54,467 bases of DNA from Cytophagales bacterium (GTDB taxonomy: Bacteria; Bacteroidota; Bacteroidia; Cytophagales; Cyclobacteriaceae): positions 1-54,467 of the forward strand of contig JANYHW010000094.1 of the NCBI GenBank assembly GCA_025358885.1. The letters are read 5' to 3'. Every line of letters begins with the position of its first letter. The stretch's first letter is position 1. The position numbers and the translations under genes were made by a program. Under the pieces are notes generated by a model. That model saw only the letters and a program-made list of their open reading frames with translations. It made no database searches and had not been told where the DNA came from. Positions 9,273 to 17,119 of the stretch are shown here, in pieces.

Positions 9273-10403
9273 ATGAATTGGAAATTCTGGGAAAAGAAGA
9301 AAGAAGAAGAGAAGGTGAAGAAATCATTTTTCCGCGAATGGCTGGATGCTATCGCCTTTGCTGTAGTGGCAGCGACGCTCATTCGCTGGCTTATTATGGA
9401 AGCGTATACCATACCTACTCCGTCCATGGAGAATTCTCTTTTGGTCGGTGACTTTCTTTTTGTGAGCAAATTCCATTATGGCACCAGGACTCCAAAAACC
9501 ATTTTGCAAATTCCACTGACACATCAAAAAATATGGTTTACCAATATTCCTTCCTATGTAACATGGATCCAGTTGCCTCAATATCGTCTGCCGGGTATCA
9601 GCCATGTAAAAAGTGGAGATGTAGTGGTGTTTAATGTACCCCCGAGGGAACTCAACGAAGGCAAAGACTATCCAGTTGACCTAAAGACGAACTATATCAA
9701 ACGATGCGTTGCCGTTGCTGGTGATGCAATCCGGGTGAAGGATCGTCAGGTGCTGGTGAACAATGAGCCAATTCCCAATCCACCCGACATGCAGTTCAGC
9801 TATCTCGTTTACGCCAAAGATGAGATCAATGAAAGAAACCTTACTAAACTTGAACTGGATCCGGATGATTACAATTTTCTTGGAAGACCCGAAGAGAACC
9901 AGGTGGTGTATCAAATGTTTCTTACCAAATCGAAAGCAGAAGAATTGAAATCAATTCCATATATCACGGGCGTGGCCGACGACCATCGCACCTATGATGA
10001 ACCCGATCCGCGGATTTTCCCATCTACCAGGGGAACTCAATGGAACGCAGATAATTACGGCCCTATCACTCTTCCCAAAAGAGGGATGACCATTGCCATC
10101 AACGACTCCACGTTGGCCCTTTACGGAAGCACTATCAAGAATTATGATCACAACAAAAATGTTGATATCACTAAGACCACTCTGACCATTGATGGCAAGG
10201 ACATAAAGGAGTACACTTTCAAGCAGGACTATTTCTTTATGATGGGGGATAACCGTCACAACTCCCTTGATTCACGTTATTGGGGCTTCGTTCCCGAAGA
10301 TCACATTGTGGGCAAGGCCTTCTTTATCTGGCTGTCAATTGACAAGTATGCTGACTTCTTACACAAGATACGCTGGAGCCGGTTTCTTAATCTTATCAGA
10401 TAA
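9273..10403 (+). CDS. lepB: Signal peptidase I
   Basis: 376 residues from the ATG at 9273; an in-frame ATG at 9225 would add a repeat-derived N-terminus and is rejected. LepB cleaves signal peptides of exported proteins at the inner membrane. One membrane anchor lies at about 27-42, followed by the catalytic box [13 protein letters not shown] with nucleophile Ser51. The general base is Lys143 in [12 protein letters not shown], and the last conserved box is [19 protein letters not shown]. An insertion of about 130 residues between the Lys box and the last box is typical of the long Bacteroidota LepB. Last gene of the parA-parB-DUF5683-dapB-lepB run. Confidence 0.95.
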   Translation: MNWKFWEKKKEEEKVKKSFFREWLDAIAFAVVAATLIRWLIMEAYTIPTPSMENSLLVGDFLFVSKFHYGTRTPKTILQIPLTHQKIWFTNIPSYVTWIQLPQYRLPGISHVKSGDVVVFNVPPRELNEGKDYPVDLKTNYIKRCVAVAGDAIRVKDRQVLVNNEPIPNPPDMQFSYLVYAKDEINERNLTKLELDPDDYNFLGRPEENQVVYQMFLTKSKAEELKSIPYITGVADDHRTYDEPDPRIFPSTRGTQWNADNYGPITLPKRGMTIAINDSTLALYGSTIKNYDHNKNVDITKTTLTIDGKDIKEYTFKQDYFFMMGDNRHNSLDSRYWGFVPEDHIVGKAFFIWLSIDKYADFLHKIRWSRFLNLIR

Positions 10404-10411
10404 GCCATTCT

Positions 10412-11083
10412 TTACCATTCTATCTCACTAATCCCCTTACTCTTCAAATACTGGTTTGTCTTACTAAAGTGCTTACACCCAAAGAATCCCCGGTCCGCCG
10501 AGAATGGTGAAGGATGAGCCGACACCAGCACACAGTGTTTATTCCCATCAATTATTTCACCCTTCTTCTGTGCATAGGCACCCCATAGCAGGAATACGAG
10601 GTTTTCTTTTTCTGTCGAGAGCTTTTGAATCACGACATCCGTAAATGCTTCCCAACCTTTGTTTTGGTGAGAGCCTGGAGAGGACGCCCTCACCGTAAGT
10701 GTCGCATTGAGCAGCAGCACTCCTTGTCTTGCCCACCGGTCCAGATTACCGGATGAAGGGATGGGTTTGCCAAGATCATTTCTTATTTCCTTGAATATGT
10801 TAACCAGAGAAGGAGGTTGTCGCACGCCATCACCTACCGAAAAACACAATCCGTTTGCCTGCCCCGGTCCGTGGTAAGGATCCTGCCCGATGATGACCAC
10901 CTTGACGTCCTCAAAACGGCAAGCATCAAACGAATGGAATATTTCCCGCCCGGGAGGATAGACGACTCCGGAAGCATACTCCTGTTTAACGAAATGAATG
11001 AGCGATTGAAAATAGGGCTTCCCAAATTCTTCCGACAGCCGCGATTTCCAGGAACCATCTATTTTTATGTCATTTTCCTTCAC
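10412..11083 (-). CDS. ung: Uracil-DNA glycosylase
   Basis: 223 residues, family 1 UDG; removes uracil from DNA to start base excision repair. The catalytic water-activating motif GQDPYHG is at 66-72 (Asp68). The second motif HPSPFSA includes His190, and the gap between them matches the family. The start is a GTG codon at 11083 (GTG AAG GAA AAT); no better ATG lies in frame. The gene converges on lepB with only eight bases between stops and diverges from apaG. Confidence 0.95.
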   Translation of the reverse strand: MKENDIKIDGSWKSRLSEEFGKPYFQSLIHFVKQEYASGVVYPPGREIFHSFDACRFEDVKVVIIGQDPYHGPGQANGLCFSVGDGVRQPPSLVNIFKEIRNDLGKPIPSSGNLDRWARQGVLLLNATLTVRASSPGSHQNKGWEAFTDVVIQKLSTEKENLVFLLWGAYAQKKGEIIDGNKHCVLVSAHPSPFSADRGFFGCKHFSKTNQYLKSKGISEIEW

Positions 11084-11125
11084 GCCCTAATATCCACAGA
11101 AAGGGTGAAAATTAGAAAAAATTGA

Positions 11126-11133
11126 TATTTTTG
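11126..11133 (+). promoter_or_regulatory. -7-like element directly before apaG
   Basis: TATTTTTG fits TAnnTTTG and ends five bases before the apaG ATG, so the transcript would be leaderless or nearly so. No TTG is present at the expected -33 position. Confidence 0.3.
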
Positions 11134-11138
11134 ACTGA

Positions 11139-11525
11139 ATGGTAACCGAAGTCACCAATGGTATCAAAGTAACGGTGGAGACCGAATATCAACCCTCCTA
11201 CTCAAGCCCGAGCCAATACCATTATGTGTTTACCTACCGCATTACCATTGACAACGGTGGCGACTTCACCATACAACTCATGAGACGCAGGTGGCACATT
11301 TATGATGCGGGTTTCATGTCCCGCGAAGTGGAAGGCGAAGGCGTTGTCGGTCAGCAGCCAGTCCTGGAACCGGGTCAAACACATCAATATGTGTCAGGGT
11401 GTAATCTCAAATCAGGCATAGGAAAAATGGCGGGTACCTACCTTATGGAACGAATCGTAGATGGCACAACCTTTATGGTAAATATCCCCGAGTTCAGTAT
11501 GGTAGCCCCCATGAGACTGAACTAA
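11139..11525 (+). CDS. apaG: ApaG/DUF525 domain protein
   Basis: 128 residues covering the whole ApaG fold, an immunoglobulin-like beta sandwich. Recognisable parts are the first strands (VTNGIKVTVETEYQP), the central RRWHIYDA and the loop EVEGEGVVGQQPVLEPG, followed by GTYLME. ApaG proteins are small cytoplasmic proteins of uncertain biochemical role; a link to Ap4A metabolism is historical and weak. The start is probably leaderless. The methyltransferase gene follows after 23 bases on the same strand. Confidence 0.9.
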   Translation: MVTEVTNGIKVTVETEYQPSYSSPSQYHYVFTYRITIDNGGDFTIQLMRRRWHIYDAGFMSREVEGEGVVGQQPVLEPGQTHQYVSGCNLKSGIGKMAGTYLMERIVDGTTFMVNIPEFSMVAPMRLN

Positions 11526-11548
11526 CTTCACCTAACCGCTCGCACACT

Positions 11549-12331
11549 GTGTCTTCGTTTCATCAGGCAAAGTCATTCCTTCATCATTGGTTATTCGAGG
11601 TAGATGAACACTCGATTCACTCTCCATTCTTTTTTGATCTTTACGCCAAGACCATTTCAAAAAAGAAAAGAGAAGACTTTCCTTTGCTTGTCAAGCTAAG
11701 GACGAGCCTGTTGGACAATGACACCATCCTTGAAATCGAGGATATGGGTTCTGGGGGGCAATCAACACCGTTCTACAAAAGCACCATTGGGGAAATAGCC
11801 CTTACCAGCGTTACCTCTGCCTCGATGGCATTGTTTTACCTGGAACTCGCCTATTTTGCACAAGCTCACCGAATAGTTGAGTTGGGGACTTCCCTGGGCC
11901 TCACGGCATTGTACCTCGCTCAAAAAAAGGATGGCGCAGTGTACACATTTGAAGGAAGTCATTCATTGGCCAATACAGCGCTAACCAATTTTGAGTGGGC
12001 CGGACAGAAAAATATTTACCTGATTGAAGGGAATATTGACAATACCCTCCACCGTTTTTTAGAGCAGACCCTCAAAATAGACTTCGCGCTGATGGATGCC
12101 AATCACAGGTATGGTCCAACCATGCGATATTATCAACAACTCACCAGGCGATTCACCGAAAAGTCGATTCTTGTTATTGACGATATCCACCGTTCACCTG
12201 AAATGGAAAAGGCATGGAAAGAGATTAAGTCAGATGTATTGGTTTATGGAAGCATTGATTTGTACCACTGTGGTATTTTGTTTTTTGATCCTGTACTAAA
12301 TAAACAGCATTTCGTCTGGTCATTGAAATGA
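11549..12331 (+). CDS. Class I SAM-dependent methyltransferase
   Basis: 260 residues from a GTG start. The central part has the S-adenosylmethionine motif I (IVELGTSLGLTALYLA, about 110-125), the acidic end of strand 2 (YTFEGS), and later DFALMDANHRYG and ILVIDDIHRS. These resemble O-methyltransferase-like and class I Rossmann methyltransferases of Bacteroidota. The substrate is not recognisable. It sits between apaG and a membrane coiled-coil gene, and its last codons contain the promoter of the latter. Confidence 0.8.
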   Translation: MSSFHQAKSFLHHWLFEVDEHSIHSPFFFDLYAKTISKKKREDFPLLVKLRTSLLDNDTILEIEDMGSGGQSTPFYKSTIGEIALTSVTSASMALFYLELAYFAQAHRIVELGTSLGLTALYLAQKKDGAVYTFEGSHSLANTALTNFEWAGQKNIYLIEGNIDNTLHRFLEQTLKIDFALMDANHRYGPTMRYYQQLTRRFTEKSILVIDDIHRSPEMEKAWKEIKSDVLVYGSIDLYHCGILFFDPVLNKQHFVWSLK

Positions 12332-12352
12332 ATGGGCCATAGCCTAACTTTG
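12323..12352 (+). promoter_or_regulatory. Bacteroidota-type promoter for the coiled-coil gene
   Basis: TTG at 12323-12325, a 19-base spacer and TAACTTTG at 12345-12352 match the TTG-N19-TAnnTTTG consensus of the Bacteroidota primary sigma factor. The -33 element lies inside the end of the methyltransferase gene. The ATG is at 12373, giving a short leader of about 15 bases. Confidence 0.7.
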
Positions 12353-12372
12353 GGCCCTAAATAAGAGAGTCC

Positions 12373-13287
12373 ATGGAGTCCAGCCAAGAGGAAGCGCCCA
12401 AGAAATCGAACAAAGCAGCGGTTATTATTGCACTGCTGTCTATCGTTGTCATTGTTCAATCGGTAAAAATTTACCTGGACTTTAAGGATAAAGCTGAAAT
12501 TACTGAGCAGAAAGCCAACGTCGAGGAGGACCTCGCGAGCACCCTGCAAAGGCTCAAGGAGATACAGACCGAATTGGAACAAAAAATTACAGAAATACGG
12601 AAGCTTGGTGGTGACATCACTGAATTACAAAAAGCCAAGGCAGAAGTCACCGCTCAGCTTAAGCGCAACGTGGCCAAGAGTTCAAAGGCCATCAAGGAAT
12701 TGAAGGACCGTGTCCAGGGCTACGAAGAACTGCTTAAAATCAAGGATGAGGAAATTGACAAACTGAAGTCAGTCAACAAGGAATTGTACAGCGAAAACAG
12801 GGTGCTGAAGACACAGAAGAATGTACTGAATGACTCTATAAACCGTTTGTCGACAACCAAACAAGAACTCGCCTCCAAGGTCGCCATTGCCAGTCAGCTG
12901 AAAGCAGAAAACATTTCTGTCATGGCAGTAAATTCAAAAGGCAAAGAGCGGGAATCACCATTCAAGAACAAGCAGCTTGAAAAACTCAAGGTGGAATTCA
13001 ACCTCTCCGAAAACAAGGTCGCACCCATTGAAGGAAAGAAAATAATGATCCGTGTCGTGGATGAGAATGGCCAGGTGATTTTCGATGTAGCCAAGGGATC
13101 GGGCACATTCATGCTGAGTAACAAAGAAGAATTTTACACCGCCATTCAGGAAATTTTGTTTGACAATACCCGTCAGAAACTTACATTCAACTATTCAAAA
13201 GGTTCAGAATATGTTTCGGGGAATTATTCTATTGAAATTTATACTGACGGATATCTGATGGGGAGAGCTCAGTTCGTAGTGAAGTAG
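12373..13287 (+). CDS. Membrane-anchored coiled-coil protein of unknown function
   Basis: 304 residues. A short charged N-terminus is followed by one membrane helix at about 14-35 (AAVIIALLSIVVIVQSVKIYL). A long coiled coil follows at about 38-185, rich in Lys, Glu and Leu heptads. The compact beta-rich C-terminal domain (about 205-304) contains KIMIRVVDENGQVIFDV and YSIEIYTDGYLMGRAQF. The topology suggests an inner-membrane protein with a periplasmic stalk and head, but the orientation is inferred. Similar proteins occur in Cytophagales as hypothetical proteins. It has its own promoter. No enzyme motif was seen. Confidence 0.75.
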   Translation: MESSQEEAPKKSNKAAVIIALLSIVVIVQSVKIYLDFKDKAEITEQKANVEEDLASTLQRLKEIQTELEQKITEIRKLGGDITELQKAKAEVTAQLKRNVAKSSKAIKELKDRVQGYEELLKIKDEEIDKLKSVNKELYSENRVLKTQKNVLNDSINRLSTTKQELASKVAIASQLKAENISVMAVNSKGKERESPFKNKQLEKLKVEFNLSENKVAPIEGKKIMIRVVDENGQVIFDVAKGSGTFMLSNKEEFYTAIQEILFDNTRQKLTFNYSKGSEYVSGNYSIEIYTDGYLMGRAQFVVK

Positions 13288-13336
13288 AGTTGGCCAGGGA
13301 TCAGGCATTAGAATTATCAGACATTGGGTCGCATTT

Positions 13337-14242
13337 CTAAGCGTATCGTTTGCGCAAGGTTTCTAACATAAAGGCATTGATCTCCCATTGATTCGCTACG
13401 GGTTGACGTGTATAAGGAAGAGCAGGCATGTAATCCACAGGTCCAAATTCGGTCAGGATAGTAATTCTTTTTCCTTCTTTCTTTTTAGTCTCTACGATTT
13501 TGTCCCACCAGGCATAATGGGTATCTACTGACTTCTTCCATTCCGGGGCCCGCGGGTCATTTACCTGAGGACCCTCAGGGTGGCCAATTCGTGCATGAAT
13601 GTGGTCGGTTCGTGAAAGAGTCATCGCAAGGGTTTCCTGCTGGTCCTCCAACAGGGATTCATGCACATTGCACCAATGCGATACATCGAGTGTCAGCCGC
13701 AAATCAGAAATCTTTTCCATGAATTGTTTGGCGACAGGTGCCGAATATAAAATCCTGGAACGGTGGGTTTCATGATATATCGGAACCTGACTCCGTTGCC
13801 CAACTTCGCGCGTAAGGTCCATGAATGCCCGATTGTCATCAAATGAAAAATGGTCACGGCCCGAGTGACAATTGATATACAGGGGCCTCAGTGCAACTGC
13901 TAACTCAAGACTGTCTTTGAATTGCTGGAAATGTTTCTTTACATCACTGTCAGAACCTCCAAGCATGAATCCTATTTTTAGAGAATTGTCTTTTACCGCA
14001 TTAAGGCAATCATCCCTGTCTTTAGAATTTGATGGAAACCATACTTCGACACCATCATAGCCAGCTCCTTTTGCTTTCTTGCAGAATTCTCCATAACTCC
14101 CCGAAAAGCCCCAGTTGGTGGCGAGAATAATCAACTCGTATCCAGGTTGGGCTTTGATGTCGGCACTCGCGGTGATTGGCGACAAGGTGCCAGCCAGCCA
14201 AGATCCGGCAGTAAGATTCATAAATTCCCGACGTGAGTACAT
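13337..14242 (-). CDS. Sugar phosphate isomerase/epimerase-like TIM-barrel protein, Tat-exported
   Basis: 301 residues. The N-terminus has a twin-arginine type leader (SRREFMNLTAGSWLAGTLS), so export of the folded protein is likely. The body is an AP-endonuclease-2/xylose-isomerase-like TIM barrel: GYDGVEVWFPS near the start, INCHSGRDHFSF, PIYHETHRSRIL, LTLDVSHWCNVHESLL, DHIHARIGHPEGPQVNDPRAP and ITILTEFGP near the end. The conserved His, Glu and Asp residues fit the divalent-metal site. The substrate is unknown; relatives act on inositols, keto-sugars or uronate derivatives. Confidence 0.8.
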   Translation of the reverse strand: MYSRREFMNLTAGSWLAGTLSPITASADIKAQPGYELIILATNWGFSGSYGEFCKKAKGAGYDGVEVWFPSNSKDRDDCLNAVKDNSLKIGFMLGGSDSDVKKHFQQFKDSLELAVALRPLYINCHSGRDHFSFDDNRAFMDLTREVGQRSQVPIYHETHRSRILYSAPVAKQFMEKISDLRLTLDVSHWCNVHESLLEDQQETLAMTLSRTDHIHARIGHPEGPQVNDPRAPEWKKSVDTHYAWWDKIVETKKKEGKRITILTEFGPVDYMPALPYTRQPVANQWEINAFMLETLRKRYA

Positions 14243-14285
14243 AGGTTTCGATTTTCGGTTTACGACATCAGGTCAAGAGGAGTTT

Positions 14286-14555
14286 CTACCCTTTGTCTCT
14301 CCATCGTAGGAGTGAAGGTATGTTTCTGGTGAATATTCCGGCAAGAAAACCTGGAAAGCCAAATTCCTTCAACTTGTCCTTCACCCGGGCCTTCATTCCT
14401 TCAATTGTCAATTCAGGTTGAGTGAAATTGCCTTGCTGAAAGCAATGAGAGCAATACATTAAGCTGCGCGACCCGTCTGCATTTGTTCCGCCGCCCTGCT
14501 CATCTCGTTTCATCGGCATGCCACAGGATTGGCAGTTTTTATAGGATTTTTCCAT
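14286..14555 (-). CDS. Putative zinc-ribbon domain protein
   Basis: About 89 residues from the ATG at 14555; an upstream frame opening at 14609 and an ATG at 14561 are alternatives. The N-terminus carries paired cysteines, CQSCGMPM and YCSHC about 25 residues later, with DEQGGGTNADGS between them. This fits the small Zn_ribbon_2 family (transcription-regulator-like, role unknown). The C-terminal half (FTQPELTIEGMKARVKDKL) is helical. It follows the TIM-barrel gene's start on the same strand with a 43-base gap. Confidence 0.7.
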   Translation of the reverse strand: MEKSYKNCQSCGMPMKRDEQGGGTNADGSRSLMYCSHCFQQGNFTQPELTIEGMKARVKDKLKEFGFPGFLAGIFTRNIPSLLRWRDKG

Positions 14556-14701
14556 GTTCATACCAGTTTTGTGATGTCCAATAAGATAGGCGAAATGAGG
14601 CTGGTGCACTTCAATGACGTCTAAAATAGAGGAAATCAGGCCAGAATCAAAGATTTTTGAGGATTTAGGGGCAATCAGGCTACAAATACCAAAATTCCCG
14701 C

Positions 14702-14709
14702 TATTTTTG
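14702..14709 (+). promoter_or_regulatory. -7-like element before rpsF
   Basis: TATTTTTG fits TAnnTTTG and lies 27 bases before the rpsF ATG. No TTG occurs at the expected -33 distance, so the promoter is only half supported. Confidence 0.35.
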
Positions 14710-14736
14710 CACCCTCATTTTAAAACCAATTAATAC

Positions 14737-15126
14737 ATGAACAACTACGAGACGGTATTCATTTTAAATCCCGTTTTGTCTGAGGACCAGGCAAAGGATA
14801 CTGTCGAAAAGTTCGTGAAGGTGTTGGCCACTAACAAGGCCAACGTAATTAATGTGGAGCAATGGGGGCTGAAAAAGATGGCGTACCCCATCCAGAAGAA
14901 GTCCACAGGCTTTTACAACCTTATCGAATTTGCGGCAGCTCCGGAGACAATCGGAACACTCGAGACAGAATACAGAAGGGACGAGTCAGTTATGCGATTC
15001 CTGACCATTAGCCTTGATAAGTTTGCCGCTGAATACAACAGCCGCAGGCGCAAGGGGGAATTTAACAAGAAGAAAGAGACCAAGGCTCCTTTACAAAGGA
15101 GAGAAAGAGAGGAGACAAAAGCATGA
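14737..15126 (+). CDS. rpsF: 30S ribosomal protein S6
   Basis: 129 residues. S6 binds 16S rRNA together with S18 in the small-subunit platform. It begins [20 protein letters not shown], the standard S6 start, and has the conserved core [21 protein letters not shown]. The C-terminus is a basic, disordered tail ([12 protein letters not shown]) typical of Bacteroidota. Its stop overlaps the rpsR start by four bases (ATGA), so the S6 and S18 partners are coupled. Confidence 0.97.
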   Translation: MNNYETVFILNPVLSEDQAKDTVEKFVKVLATNKANVINVEQWGLKKMAYPIQKKSTGFYNLIEFAAAPETIGTLETEYRRDESVMRFLTISLDKFAAEYNSRRRKGEFNKKKETKAPLQRREREETKA

Positions 15127-15374
15127 CACTGGTAAACGAACCCATCAAGCGGGCGGAGATCAAACCCAAATATTGCCGCTTCAAGAAGAACGGTATCCGC
15201 TACATTGACTATAAGAACCCTGACTTCTTAATGAAGTTTGTCAACGAGCAAGGAAAGATCCTGCCCAGCAGACTATCCGGTAATAGTTGGAAGTACCAGA
15301 AGAAGGTTGCCCAGGCCATCAAGCGCGCACGTCATATCGCGTTGCTGCCATATCTCGGCGACTCACTAAAATAA
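15123..15374 (+). CDS. rpsR: 30S ribosomal protein S18
   Basis: 83 residues of bS18. The conserved core is present: [38 protein letters not shown] and [13 protein letters not shown]. It overlaps rpsF by four bases and is followed by rplI after 19 bases, the usual rpsF-rpsR-rplI operon. Confidence 0.97.
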   Translation: MTLVNEPIKRAEIKPKYCRFKKNGIRYIDYKNPDFLMKFVNEQGKILPSRLSGNSWKYQKKVAQAIKRARHIALLPYLGDSLK

Positions 15375-15393
15375 CCTTTAAGCCGAATCGACC

Positions 15394-15837
15394 ATGGAAA
15401 TAATTTTGAAACAAGACGTACAAGGGCTTGGATATAAGAACGATGTGGTAAAAGTAAAGCCAGGCTACGGCAGAAATTACCTCATACCGAATGGCATTGG
15501 ATTGATTGCCAATGTATCCAACAAACGAATGGTAGAGGAGAATGTCCGCCAGATGGCCCACAAGGCTGCTAAGATAAAAGACGAAGCAGTGGCATTGGCA
15601 GCGAAAATCGGAGAAATGACTGTTGAACTGAAGACGAAGGCTGGCGAAACTGGAAAAATTTTCGGTGCCATCACTTCCCTCCAGGTGTCCGAAGCGTTGA
15701 AAGCTAAAGGCTTTGATGTTGACCGCAAGAAGATTTTTTTCAAAGAGCAACCCAAACAACTCGGTGACTACGTTGCCAGCCTTGACCTTCACAAAGAAGT
15801 GAAGCATGAGATTAAGGTAAAGGTAGAAGCTGAGTAA
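15394..15837 (+). CDS. rplI: 50S ribosomal protein L9
   Basis: 147 residues of bL9. The N-terminal RNA-binding domain has the signature MEIILKQDVQGLGYKNDVVKVKPGYGRNYLIP split by the usual Gly residues. A long connecting helix (about 45-80) follows, then the C-terminal domain (GKIFGAITSLQVSEALKAKG). Last gene of the ribosomal operon; a strong terminator follows. Confidence 0.97.
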   Translation: MEIILKQDVQGLGYKNDVVKVKPGYGRNYLIPNGIGLIANVSNKRMVEENVRQMAHKAAKIKDEAVALAAKIGEMTVELKTKAGETGKIFGAITSLQVSEALKAKGFDVDRKKIFFKEQPKQLGDYVASLDLHKEVKHEIKVKVEAE

Positions 15838-15858
15838 CCTAAAATTGAGAATATGAGA

Positions 15859-15888
15859 AGCCACCCTTAGTCGAGGGTGGCTTTTTTA
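15859..15888. terminator. Bidirectional intrinsic terminator after rplI
   Basis: A perfect 9-bp stem (AGCCACCCT at 15859-15867, AGGGTGGCT at 15874-15882) with a 6-base loop is followed by a T-run (15882-15887). It ends the rpsF-rpsR-rplI operon. It directly abuts the stop codon of the convergent DUF3109 gene (15886), so it may serve both. Confidence 0.85.
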
Positions 15889-16449
15889 TTTTGTCTCGAT
15901 GGCTATAACAAGATCGTCATACCACGCTTCTCCATATTTGCGGATCAATGGATCCTTCAGGAATTTATATAGAGGCACTTCAAGGGAACGACCGAGTGTA
16001 CATGCATCGGCACAAATCCCCCACTTGTGATAGTTGACCGCCTCAAAACCCTTTTTCTTTGTAATCCGAATCGGGTACAGGTGGCAGGAAATTGGCTTCC
16101 GGAAGGAAACTTTACCATCCAGGTAGGCCTGTTCTATGCCGCATTTCAGAATGCCCCTGGAATCATAGTGAGCGTAGGCACACTCTTTACCTCCAATAGT
16201 CGGCGTAGAGTAGTCTCCATCTTCGTCAAGAATATAAGGTCCCTGGGCAGCGATGGCTTTTTTTCCTTCTTCCGTCAGATAAGGCGCAACGGCATCCTGG
16301 ATTTGATGCATGATGGGCAATTCAACTTCCTCCAGTGGCGCCCCCAAGTCTCCTTCCACGCAACAGGCCCCTTTGCACTTCTCGAGGTGACAAACAAATT
16401 CAACCGTTTTAATGTCGTCCGAGACGAGGACCTCCCCTACTTTGATCAT
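15886..16449 (-). CDS. DUF3109 family protein
   Basis: 187 residues. Cysteine-rich protein of the DUF3109 family. The conserved clusters are [19 protein letters not shown] near residues 20-38, then ECAYAH and [23 protein letters not shown] and [11 protein letters not shown]. The arrangement of Cys residues suggests an Fe-S or zinc site, but the function is not established. It converges on rplI with the shared terminator between them. The ATG at 16449 is the only reasonable start. Confidence 0.88.
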   Translation of the reverse strand: MIKVGEVLVSDDIKTVEFVCHLEKCKGACCVEGDLGAPLEEVELPIMHQIQDAVAPYLTEEGKKAIAAQGPYILDEDGDYSTPTIGGKECAYAHYDSRGILKCGIEQAYLDGKVSFRKPISCHLYPIRITKKKGFEAVNYHKWGICADACTLGRSLEVPLYKFLKDPLIRKYGEAWYDDLVIAIETK

Positions 16450-16514
16450 GAGTGGAAATATACTGAAGGAATTCGTATTGGGCTAAGCCAGTGTCGATGG
16501 GTTTAGATCAAATT

Positions 16515-17039
16515 TCAGAACCGCGCTTTTTGTGTGTCTCCCTTTCTTTTCTTGTAAAACTCCTTATCCGCTATGTAGCATTGGCGTTCAATCTCAGCAT
16601 ATACAATTTGGTCTTCGTCAACCCACTTGATCATGAAAGTCTTAGTAGCATGTCCACATTCCTTTACCTGGAGTTTGATACTGCTCAAATCATCGTGGGA
16701 GATCTTAAGCAAGGCATGGAGGGTCGATTTGGCAGGCTTCTTAAAACGAATGTGAGCTGTCTTGTCCCATACCACATACGCCTCTCCCAGGGAGCGCATC
16801 AGCATAACCATATAGAATGGATCGGCAGCGGCAAAAAGACTTCCGCCAAAAATGGTGCCCACATAGTTTTTGGTCCAGAGGTTGAGTGAAAGCCTGAGGT
16901 GAACCTCCAAGGAATCCCCTGACCAAAAGAGGATTTTCCCACCCGTCCCAAAATACATGGGGTACCAATTCATCATTCTTCTAAACCAAGAGCTTTTGAA
17001 TGATTCTTTTTTGTCCGTCTTAAAAAAGTCAGGCTTCAT
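16515..17039 (-). CDS. DUF4442 hotdog-fold protein
   Basis: 174 residues from the ATG at 17039; a TTG at 17069 would add ten residues and is less likely. Key segments are NWYPMYFGTGGKI, LEVHLRLSLNLWTKNYVGTIFGGSLFAAADPFYMV and VWDKTAHIRFKKPAKS, a hotdog fold of the thioesterase-like DUF4442 family. A central helix with GGSLFAAADP replaces the usual catalytic acid region of acyl-CoA thioesterases. Activity is unproven; a fatty acyl thioesterase-like role is inferred from the fold. Divergent from the helicase gene. Confidence 0.82.
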   Translation of the reverse strand: MKPDFFKTDKKESFKSSWFRRMMNWYPMYFGTGGKILFWSGDSLEVHLRLSLNLWTKNYVGTIFGGSLFAAADPFYMVMLMRSLGEAYVVWDKTAHIRFKKPAKSTLHALLKISHDDLSSIKLQVKECGHATKTFMIKWVDEDQIVYAEIERQCYIADKEFYKKRKGDTQKARF

Positions 17040-17119
17040 GACTTGGCGTTTGCCAAAATTATCATGCAAATCGTCAAAATCATTGACTTCCCTGGTTTAA
17101 CTTGCAGAAGAATTTTTTA